Shown: positions 53,349 to 60,430 of the stretch, in pieces
Numbering within the stretch: position 1 is the stretch's first letter
Layout of the letters: the number at the start of each line of letters is the position of its first letter
Origin: JBBDLF01 sp040879025
GTDB lineage: Bacteria; Pseudomonadota; Gammaproteobacteria; Pseudomonadales; Pseudohongiellaceae
Assembly: GCA_040879025.1 (NCBI GenBank)
Contig: JBBDLF010000039.1
Coordinates: forward strand, 62,001 to 126,000
DNA length: 64,000 nt
Direction: 5' to 3'
The notes under the pieces: generated by a model
What the model was told of the DNA's origin: nothing
The model's database searches: none
Seen by the model: the letters and a program-made list of their open reading frames with translations, nothing else
Position numbers and translations under genes: made by a program

Positions 53349-55358
53349 TCACGCGGCCCACTTCAATTGCTGCGCACGTTGCGCAGCCATCGCGGGAATA
53401 TCATCGGCGACAAATCGCTTGTGCATAATCTGAACACAGATCAGATGGTTGATTAACGCGTCAATCTGCACCTGTTCCCCCGCACTGATGCCGGGATCAT
53501 CATGCCGGGCAAACAGGGCTTTCACTCCCTCGATGGAAAGCATTCCGGAGGCATCGATATCACCGTCATTGAGGTGTCGGTCCGAAAGTGTTTTCATCTG
53601 CTGCCATTTGACCTTATTGGTATGTGCCGGCGGCGCCATGAACGCGAATTTCTCTCTCTTGTACAATACCTCGGGCAGAATCCCCTTCATTGCCTCACGT
53701 AGAATGTATTTTTCAATCCTGCCCTTGATGCGCAATTGCGGTGGCAGTTTTACCGCCATCGCCGCCAGATGGTGGTCAAGAAAGGCCGGCCTGGCTTCCA
53801 TGGAATTTGCCATGTCCACCCGATCGCCACCCCAGGTCAGTATCTGACCCTCGAGCATGGTCTTGCACCACACATACTGCGCCCGGTCCAGGGCGTGTCT
53901 GCCCTGCAGCTGATCACCATCCAGGGTATTGGCAATGGCTTCCCCGGGGGAATAACCCTTGAGCGCTTCGCGTGGTTCGGGGTGCAGCAGATCGGAAATC
54001 AGAGTTGCGCAGGCCAGCCAGGGCTGCAGGCAACTCGGCGTGAAACCCACCTTGAAATGCAATGCCGGATCGTCAACCTGTTCGCGGGCCAGCATCGCGC
54101 CGCTGAACAGGGCATTGCTTTCATTGAGCAATGTCTGCCATTGTTCCTTGTCTTTCGGCGCAAGGGAATCCAGACCATGGAGGAACATATCGCGACGGAA
54201 GGCGGGGTAACCCCCGAACAGTTCGTCCGATCCTTCGCCGGTCATCACCACCTTGTAATTGCTTTTGTTGACGTGGCGGCTCATCAGCAGTTTGGCTACC
54301 CCGAGCGTGTTATAGATGCTGCGCTCGGTATGCCAGATGGTTTCCTCGAAGTGGCCGTACAGTTCATTTCCGGACAACATCATTATGTCCTGGTCGGCGC
54401 CGCATCTTTCAGCCATCTGTCTTGCGATATCGCTTTCGTCATATTCCTTGTCATCAAAACCGATCGTGAACGCCTTGACCGGGTTCTGGCTGCAGGCGGA
54501 GGCCAGACCGATAATGGCGCAGGAATCGATACCTCCTGACAGATAACTGCCTACGGGTACGTCCGCGTTCAGCCTTAGCAGCACCGCATCCAATAACTCT
54601 TCCCGGACTGCCTCCTTCGCCACGGTCTCAGACAATTCCTCACGATCGTGCTCTCGCGGAAAATCCATGTCCCAGTATTTTTGTTCACTGATCTCCAGCG
54701 CGCCAAGGCGCCTTTGAATTTTGACCACATGCCCGGGTTTGACCTGATGAACGTCTTTGAACGCCGTGGTTCCAGGAACCATGGTTTGCATCAACTGGTG
54801 AAACAGCCCTTCCGGCGTGAATTCCCGCGGCACCTCCGGGTGGGCAAACAGGGCTTTTAATTCTGACCCGAATACCACCTTGTCTCCCGTTTGGCTGAAG
54901 TAAAGCGGCTTAACGCCAAAACGGTCGCGCACCAGGTACAGGGTTTCGATTTCACGGTCATACAGAGCGAAGGCGAATTCCCCGCGCAAATGGGGAAGCG
55001 CGCCTTCCATACCCAGACGTGGATACAAGTGCATGACAAGTTCCGAATCGCTTTTCGACTGAAACCTGGCCTCTTCGGCGGTGAGGCGAGCACGGATACG
55101 GTGAAAATCGTAGAACTCGCCATTGTGGGCATACAGCAGTTTATTGTCGGGGCTCACGAACGGTTGTTTGCCCCGCAATTCGTTAAGATCGACAATGGTC
55201 AGCCGGGCGTGGCTGAATCCGACACCATGATCCTGGAGCGCCCGTACGCCGAAACCATCGGGACCCCGGTGCTGTTGAATAGCCACCATGTTGACCAGCA
55301 ATTGCGGATTGATTTCTGTCCGCGGGTCGGCATGCATTACGCCGGCGATACCACACAT
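53349..55358 (-). CDS. Asparagine synthase (glutamine-hydrolysing) homologue
   Basis: 669 residues. An N-terminal class II glutaminase domain starts MCGIAGVMHADP with the nucleophile Cys2, RGPDGFG and the oxyanion NGEFYD. The AMP-forming synthase domain has the PP-loop SGGIDS at 274-279. Both active sites look intact. It is about 115 residues longer than E. coli AsnB. Within an operon of carbamoyl enzymes it could make asparagine or amidate another carboxylate; many such proteins in gene clusters act on secondary substrates. It starts after a good GGAG site and lies 107 bases after the carbamoyltransferase gene. Confidence 0.88.
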   Translation of the reverse strand: MCGIAGVMHADPRTEINPQLLVNMVAIQQHRGPDGFGVRALQDHGVGFSHARLTIVDLNELRGKQPFVSPDNKLLYAHNGEFYDFHRIRARLTAEEARFQSKSDSELVMHLYPRLGMEGALPHLRGEFAFALYDREIETLYLVRDRFGVKPLYFSQTGDKVVFGSELKALFAHPEVPREFTPEGLFHQLMQTMVPGTTAFKDVHQVKPGHVVKIQRRLGALEISEQKYWDMDFPREHDREELSETVAKEAVREELLDAVLLRLNADVPVGSYLSGGIDSCAIIGLASACSQNPVKAFTIGFDDKEYDESDIARQMAERCGADQDIMMLSGNELYGHFEETIWHTERSIYNTLGVAKLLMSRHVNKSNYKVVMTGEGSDELFGGYPAFRRDMFLHGLDSLAPKDKEQWQTLLNESNALFSGAMLAREQVDDPALHFKVGFTPSCLQPWLACATLISDLLHPEPREALKGYSPGEAIANTLDGDQLQGRHALDRAQYVWCKTMLEGQILTWGGDRVDMANSMEARPAFLDHHLAAMAVKLPPQLRIKGRIEKYILREAMKGILPEVLYKREKFAFMAPPAHTNKVKWQQMKTLSDRHLNDGDIDASGMLSIEGVKALFARHDDPGISAGEQVQIDALINHLICVQIMHKRFVADDIPAMAAQRAQQLKWAA

Positions 55359-55465
55359 GGAACTTTTCTCCTGTTCGTTTCAGGCGCCGTTTGGCGCGTC
55401 AAAATAATCGGGCTCATGGTGATCCAGACGTGAGGGTACACCGCAGGTTCTACCGCCCGCGGCGA

Positions 55466-56536
55466 CTAGACTACATCCATCACGCGCTCGGTTCTTTGCA
55501 CCAGGCAGGTGAGCAGCGCCATTCGCAAAAACACCGCACCCCGAGCTTGCGAGAAATACCAGTTGTGTTGGGATTTATCCAGATCGGTTTCCAGTTCTTC
55601 ACCGCGAGCCAGGGGATGCATGACGATCGCCGTGCTTTTGAGCCGGGAATTACCGCTTAGCCTGAATTCCTTGCCGTAGGATTCGTAGTTGTCCTTCACC
55701 CAGGCGATGGCATTGATATATACGATGTCCAGATCCGGCAGTACCTCATCAAGGTCATTGGAGACCCTGACCCTGATCTTCGCGTCGGCGAGTTGTTTCT
55801 CCAGTTTCTCTCCCAGAATGTCGCCGTTCCTGTAATCGTGTATAAGAATGATGTCTTCAAAAACTTCAGGGAATTTGATCATCATTTTCAACAGGCTGCG
55901 CACGGTACGCATCTTGTTTGGCACGCCGATTATTCCCACCCTTATCTTGTTCTTTTGCCGCTTCGTGCGCCTGACAAGGGATGGACGCCACTTGAATATC
56001 GTATAGATGTCGGCGAGAGCCTGCGTCGGATGCTCATCAATGCCGTTACCGGCATTGATGATCGGTATTCGCAGCGAATCCATCATCTCATAGGGTGAAT
56101 CCTCCCTGACATCGCGAAGCACGACGCAATCTCCATAGTTATTGAACATTTCTCCCACATCCGAAAGCGACTCGCCCTTGGCTATCCCGGTAGTGGATCT
56201 GTCAGTAATCGACATGATGTCACCGCCCAGACGATGCCATGCGCTTTCGAAAGACAAACGCGTACGCGTGCTCGGTTCATAAAATGCGCTGATAAGTATC
56301 TTGCCCTGCAACGGCGTCGTATAGCGATTAGGGTTACTTTCGAATTTTGCCGCCAGGCGAAAAAGTTGCAATAGCGTTTCTTTTTTGAACTGATCCGCCG
56401 AAATAATGTGCTGGTTAGCCAATGGCAGCAAGTCGTCTACATCCTCGGTAATCTGACGCAGCAGTTCCTTGGGGTGGGCATCGCCGTAGACATCGGGCAG
56501 GGTGCGCTGGAAAGTAACATCCGGAGTTCCTACCAT
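55466..56536 (-). CDS. Aspartate-carbamoyltransferase homologue of altered specificity
   Basis: 356 residues. The carbamoyl-phosphate motifs are complete: STRTR at 89-93, the Lys loop GIAKGES with Lys120, Arg141, HPTQ at 169-172, and HPLAR at 307-311. Arg210 corresponds to E. coli Arg167. The E. coli aspartate-binding TRVQ (Arg229, Gln231) is replaced by NAIA at 275-278. It also has an N-terminal extension of about 30 residues. Hence the second substrate may not be aspartate. A standard pyrB would usually be with pyrC-like or pyrR genes; this one is coupled to a transporter and a carbamoylase. Ordinary pyrimidine synthesis is not excluded. Confidence 0.82.
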   Translation of the reverse strand: MVGTPDVTFQRTLPDVYGDAHPKELLRQITEDVDDLLPLANQHIISADQFKKETLLQLFRLAAKFESNPNRYTTPLQGKILISAFYEPSTRTRLSFESAWHRLGGDIMSITDRSTTGIAKGESLSDVGEMFNNYGDCVVLRDVREDSPYEMMDSLRIPIINAGNGIDEHPTQALADIYTIFKWRPSLVRRTKRQKNKIRVGIIGVPNKMRTVRSLLKMMIKFPEVFEDIILIHDYRNGDILGEKLEKQLADAKIRVRVSNDLDEVLPDLDIVYINAIAWVKDNYESYGKEFRLSGNSRLKSTAIVMHPLARGEELETDLDKSQHNWYFSQARGAVFLRMALLTCLVQRTERVMDVV

Positions 56537-56667
56537 AATTTCCTGTTACTCCTGTCTCGAACCAACAGCGCCACCAGAATAAAAGGTGACAGTGAAGTGA
56601 GAAGCAGTGCTGTCAGTATCAGCACACTGAAAAGCGGGGGTGAGATCAATACGATTGAAGTGGTCAT
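56530..56667 (-). CDS. Small single-helix membrane protein
   Basis: A 45-residue reading frame starting ATG two bases after the symporter stop and overlapping the next gene by seven bases. It encodes a hydrophobic segment (about residues 5-36) and a basic C-terminal tail RDRSNRKLW. The tight coupling on both sides suggests it is translated. It may act as a small partner of the symporter, as small proteins do beside some SSS-family transporters, but I see no family match by eye. Confidence 0.55.
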   Translation of the reverse strand: MTTSIVLISPPLFSVLILTALLLTSLSPFILVALLVRDRSNRKLW

Positions 56668-56669
56668 GC

Positions 56670-58094
56670 CTATTTCATCCTGGTTTGCATCGCAAGCAAT
56701 TTGAAATCAAAGCTGGCATTTTGACTCGCTGAAACTGCCGCCATGACGAACAGGGAGACCGCGCAGGAAACCAGTGCCGCAACATAAAAACCGATAATGA
56801 AATACGCGGCAAGCCCTGTGGCGCTTCCCAGGACCATTCCTAAAGTTGCTCCGGAAGCACTGGCCCGTTTGAAATAAAGACCGAAAACTATCGGCCAGAT
56901 TGCACTCGCCACAAATGCGCCGGTGAAATAAAGCAATCCGGCCAGTGTGGTAATTCTCGGGTAGCACATGATCCACGTGAAAATGCCAAGCCCGACAATG
57001 ATCCACTTGCCCGCCCTGTGGCACTTTTCATCGCTGGCTCCCGGGTTGATATGCCCCCGATAGACATCCTGGGTAATCAGGTCGGCCGTGGCGGCGAGCA
57101 GCGAGTCGAGACTGGAAGCCAGCGCGGAAAAAATGACGATAAACACCAGCACTCCCCCGACAGCACCGATGATCTCTCCGGCAACCAGCGGGCCCACCAT
57201 ATCGGAACTGGGGACCGTGATACCCAGTGCCGGTGCCGCCAGAGCGATAAATCCAGCGACGATGGGAATCGGCAACCACATAAGGCCTGCTATGAGATAG
57301 GCTTTCGCTCCGACGCCTTCGCCAAATGCAAAAGCCCTGGACCACCAGACATTGGAATGGAAAATCTCGCCGACGCCAAACAGCAGATTGTTGAAAAGAA
57401 ACATGATCGCGGCGGGGAATAGCAGGTTCAACAACATGGGCCGCCGGTCAAGAACCGCTGTGTGCAGTGGCTCGATGCCGATTCTGTCTATGACCATCCA
57501 GGCGACAACTACCACGCCAATGAGAATGATGAGTGTCTGGACGAAATCCGTTGCGATAACCGCGCGCAGCCCCCCCAGCAGAGTATATGAAACGCAGACG
57601 ATCAATATCACCGTCATGCCAACGCGGTATTCGATGCCGCTGAGTGCGTTGACCAGAATGCCGCCGGCCATGCCCAGACTGATGAGCCAACCCAGGGCAT
57701 AGCAGAAGGAAATGACCAGGAACACGCGCCATGCGGTAACACCGTAGCGAAGCCGGATAAAGTCGCCGGAAGTGTAGCCCTCGGGCAGCAGCGCCTTGAT
57801 GCGGGTGGCGAGGGGAGAGAACAGAATCAGTCCCACGGCGCCGAGAGAGTATCCCACCATTCCCCACACGCCCAGTTCATAGGTAAGTTGGGGCGCTGTC
57901 ATTGTGGTGTTGCTGGTTACCCAGGTTGCCATCGCGGTGGCGGTGGCCAGGGCCAGCCCGACATTACGACCGGCCAGCATGAAGTCTGCCAAAGTGCGGT
58001 TATTGCGCCCCAGCCAGTATCCAAACCAGATCCACACTATTCCGAAAACCGCCAGAATGGTAAACGCAAGAGTAGGTGAAAGAACGGGTGACAC
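56670..58094 (-). CDS. Sodium:solute symporter (SSS family)
   Basis: 474 residues with about 13 hydrophobic segments, of the SSS/PutP-type family. Family traits are WFGYWLGRNNRTLADFMLAG at the start, MATWVTSNTTM in the first core helices and the segment SYTLLGGLRAVIATDFVQTL. Substrates of SSS proteins include proline, pantothenate, urea, nucleobases and allantoin-like ureides. In an operon with a carbamoylase and a carbamoyltransferase, uptake of a ureido or amino compound is a reasonable inference. Start 14 bases after the upstream gene. Confidence 0.9.
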   Translation of the reverse strand: MSPVLSPTLAFTILAVFGIVWIWFGYWLGRNNRTLADFMLAGRNVGLALATATAMATWVTSNTTMTAPQLTYELGVWGMVGYSLGAVGLILFSPLATRIKALLPEGYTSGDFIRLRYGVTAWRVFLVISFCYALGWLISLGMAGGILVNALSGIEYRVGMTVILIVCVSYTLLGGLRAVIATDFVQTLIILIGVVVVAWMVIDRIGIEPLHTAVLDRRPMLLNLLFPAAIMFLFNNLLFGVGEIFHSNVWWSRAFAFGEGVGAKAYLIAGLMWLPIPIVAGFIALAAPALGITVPSSDMVGPLVAGEIIGAVGGVLVFIVIFSALASSLDSLLAATADLITQDVYRGHINPGASDEKCHRAGKWIIVGLGIFTWIMCYPRITTLAGLLYFTGAFVASAIWPIVFGLYFKRASASGATLGMVLGSATGLAAYFIIGFYVAALVSCAVSLFVMAAVSASQNASFDFKLLAMQTRMK

Positions 58095-58108
58095 TGTTTC
58101 TCCTGGCT

Positions 58109-58636
58109 CTAAACCGGTTCCGATGCCCCGGTACGCAAGCGGCCGCTGACAATCGTAATGAGAAGTATGAAAAACAGTGCTGCACCCAGGGAGAAGAACA
58201 ACACCGCCCGGCCCAGGCTGTGATGCTCAACCCTTACCTGCACGATATTGCTGTCTCCGGCGGCGTCCTGTAATCGAAAATAGTAGAGGCCGTTGTCAAG
58301 ACCACTCTGGGTGAACTGGTCGGCGCCGGAGACCGACCATTCAGTGGCATCATTGAACAATTCACTCTCCGACAGCTGCAGTACCAGGTCGCCGCTTGCC
58401 TCGCCTTCATTCCAGCTCAGCACAAAATAGCCTTCCCGGGACAAGGCGGTGGCGGTTGCCAGCTCGGGAGCCGCCAGCGCATCGACGGGAAGCAGCGAAA
58501 TACCGGATATCAGAATTGTCGACAATACGGTAAACAGGGATAAACGACAGCCCGATCTGGAAACGTGCCGGAATAACGAAGCATCCTGTCTGACTGCACA
58601 CAGGATGGATGTCGAGGGCATTCTGGCTGAAAACAA
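58109..58636 (-). CDS. Exported FN3-like domain protein with C-terminal membrane anchor
   Basis: A 175-residue protein of no recognised family. A hydrophobic signal-like segment at about 30-57 ends in ALAA. A beta-rich stretch (about 58-138), YFVLSWNEGEASGDLVLQ and GLYYFRLQDAAG, resembles a fibronectin-type III fold. A membrane helix (about 142-163) and a short basic tail follow. It should display one small domain on the periplasmic side. It is the first gene of the symporter operon, 14 bases before the transporter. The exact start is uncertain because several ATGs are available. Confidence 0.6.
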   Translation of the reverse strand: MFSARMPSTSILCAVRQDASLFRHVSRSGCRLSLFTVLSTILISGISLLPVDALAAPELATATALSREGYFVLSWNEGEASGDLVLQLSESELFNDATEWSVSGADQFTQSGLDNGLYYFRLQDAAGDSNIVQVRVEHHSLGRAVLFFSLGAALFFILLITIVSGRLRTGASEPV

Positions 58637-58825
58637 AAGTATCTCACAGCACGAATTTCACTCAAGGTTAACACAATCGATTTGATTCCTAAAGAAGCCG
58701 CACCCTGTGGCTGTCCGCAAGTCGATTACCCCGACCGGGCAATCAGCAGGCGGGTTACGCGTTCACTGTATTGCGTGTAGAATAGGCACCTTCCCTGCAC
58801 CTGTGAACTACAGAACGCTCAGTCA
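58637..58825. other. Divergent region between symporter operon and gcvT
   Basis: 189 bases holding the promoters of both divergent units. I looked for the conserved blocks of a glycine riboswitch and saw none. A -35/-10 candidate for gcvT is listed separately. Confidence 0.35.
58755..58783 (+). promoter_or_regulatory. Weak candidate promoter of gcvTHP
   Basis: TTACGC at 58755-58760 and TAGAAT at 58778-58783 with a 17-base spacer, 43 bases before the GTG of gcvT. The -35 is poor, as for an activated promoter. Confidence 0.3.
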
Positions 58826-59914
58826 GTGGGTCAACAAACTCCTCTCTACAAGCAACACCTGGCAGCCGGCGCGAAAATCGTTGATTTTTCCGGCTGGGAT
58901 ATGCCCATCAATTACGGTTCCCAGATCGAGGAACATCTGCAGGTACGGCAGCAGGCTGGTGTCTTCGACGTCTCGCATATGACGGTCATCGATGTGACCG
59001 GTGGAGATGCCAAACCGTTTCTCCGGTATCTGCTGGCAAATGATGTGGACAAGTTGGCCGAAAACGGCAGCGCTTTGTACAGCGCCATGCTCAATCGCGC
59101 AGGCGGCGTTGTTGACGACCTGATAGTTTACCTGCGTCCCAACGGCTACCGCCTGGTTGTCAATTGCGCCACACGTGAAAAAGACCTAGCGTGGATTACA
59201 GGTCACAGCCCTTCTTTCGACGTCCAGGTGGAGGAGCAGCCGGAACTGGCGATTCTCGCGGTACACGGCCCCGATTCCATAGATAAGCTGTGCTCGCTGC
59301 TGCCGGAAGACCAGGCGCGGCAGGTTCAGGCGCTGGGTAATTTCCAGGGCGTGGAGTTCGGTGACTGGCAAATTGCCCGCACAGGTTACACCGGCGAGAA
59401 GGGATTGGAACTCATTTTCCCGGCCGGAGAGGCACCCGGATTATGGCGCAAACTGCTCGCGGCGGATGTTCGGCCGGTGGGTCTTGCCGCCCGCGACACC
59501 TTGAGGCTCGAGGCCGGCATGAACCTGTACGGACAGGACATGGATGAAACCGTTTCGCCGCTTTCCGCCAACATGAAACAGACCATTGCCTGGGATCCGC
59601 AGAATCGCGATTTTATCGGCAGAGACTCGGTGACGGAACACCGCCGCCAATTGGAACAGGGTCAGCTCCCGGTTCTCGCCGGCCTAGTCCTGGAGTCTCG
59701 AGGGGTACTGCGTCATGGTCAGAAGGTAATTACCAACGCCGGGGAAGGAATCATCACCAGCGGCAGTTACTCACCCACGTTGAAGCAATCAATTGCATTG
59801 GCTAGAATTCCGCTACACGCTCAGGATTGCCAGGTTGACCTCAGGGGAAACCTGGTCCCGGTCCGCAAGGTCCAGCCCAATTTTGTGCGCCAAGGCAAAA
59901 AACTGTTCAATTGA
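58826..59914 (+). CDS. gcvT: Aminomethyltransferase (glycine cleavage T protein)
   Basis: A 362-residue folate enzyme that takes the aminomethyl group from lipoyl-H protein and forms methylenetetrahydrofolate and ammonia. The start is a GTG, giving QQTPLYKQHLAAGAKIVDFS, which lines up with the E. coli N-terminus. MTVIDVTG, TGEKGLELIFP and LRLEAGMNLYGQDMDE are family regions with the folate-binding Glu/Asp. It is first of gcvT-gcvH-gcvP. Confidence 0.97.
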   Translation: MGQQTPLYKQHLAAGAKIVDFSGWDMPINYGSQIEEHLQVRQQAGVFDVSHMTVIDVTGGDAKPFLRYLLANDVDKLAENGSALYSAMLNRAGGVVDDLIVYLRPNGYRLVVNCATREKDLAWITGHSPSFDVQVEEQPELAILAVHGPDSIDKLCSLLPEDQARQVQALGNFQGVEFGDWQIARTGYTGEKGLELIFPAGEAPGLWRKLLAADVRPVGLAARDTLRLEAGMNLYGQDMDETVSPLSANMKQTIAWDPQNRDFIGRDSVTEHRRQLEQGQLPVLAGLVLESRGVLRHGQKVITNAGEGIITSGSYSPTLKQSIALARIPLHAQDCQVDLRGNLVPVRKVQPNFVRQGKKLFN

Positions 59915-59955
59915 CCAACCAGGCTAAGCGCAGCTGGACACAATGAGGTAATCGT

Positions 59956-60345
59956 GTGAGCAAGTATCCCGACGATCTGAAATATGCCACCACTCACGAA
60001 TGGGTGCGGCTGGATGACGATGGCATCGCCACGGTCGGCATCAGCGACCACGCGCAGAACGCCCTTGGTGACATCGTGTTTGTTGAGTTACCCGAACCAG
60101 GAGCGGTCGTGCTGGCCAAGAGTGAAGTCGCCGTGGTTGAATCCGTCAAGGCGGCCTCTGATATCTACTCCCCGCTGTCCGGCGAGATCACCGATGTTAA
60201 CGAGGCGCTGGCTGACTCTCCCGAAACGGTTAACTCGGTGCCGTACGAAGGCGGCTGGCTTTTCCGGATCAGACCATCCACCCTGTCCGAACTTGACGAT
60301 CTGCTTGACGCCGAGGGCTATCAGGAAATTTGCGAAGAAGAGTAG
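59956..60345 (+). CDS. gcvH: Glycine cleavage H protein
   Basis: A 129-residue lipoyl carrier. Lys65 in VVESVKAASDIYSP is the lipoylation site. The start is a GTG at 59956 after GAGGTAA. The C-terminal DLLDAEGYQEICEEE is standard. It shuttles the aminomethyl group between the P, T and L proteins. No lipoamide dehydrogenase gene is in the window, as usual. Confidence 0.97.
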   Translation: MSKYPDDLKYATTHEWVRLDDDGIATVGISDHAQNALGDIVFVELPEPGAVVLAKSEVAVVESVKAASDIYSPLSGEITDVNEALADSPETVNSVPYEGGWLFRIRPSTLSELDDLLDAEGYQEICEEE

Positions 60346-60430
60346 GGCAATACCGTGGCGGCAGTACGCCCATGCTCCGCAAAATCACCATAAACTCATC
60401 CAGGCCCCGGCGCCGGACTCAGGGATTGCC

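Noticed and set aside
55382..55398. Small GGCGCC/GGCGC hairpin before the asparagine-synthase homologue as a terminator
   Set aside because: The stem is only five base pairs and no T-run follows; genes on both sides appear to be one unit.
58637..58825. Glycine riboswitch before gcvT
   Set aside because: None of the conserved blocks could be found by eye; a covariance model was not available.
59984..60430. Extension of gcvP upstream through gcvH
   Set aside because: The frame is out of phase with the real gcvH gene; the Ser/Arg/Pro-rich translation is typical of a shadow, and ATG 60431 gives the normal GcvP N-terminus.
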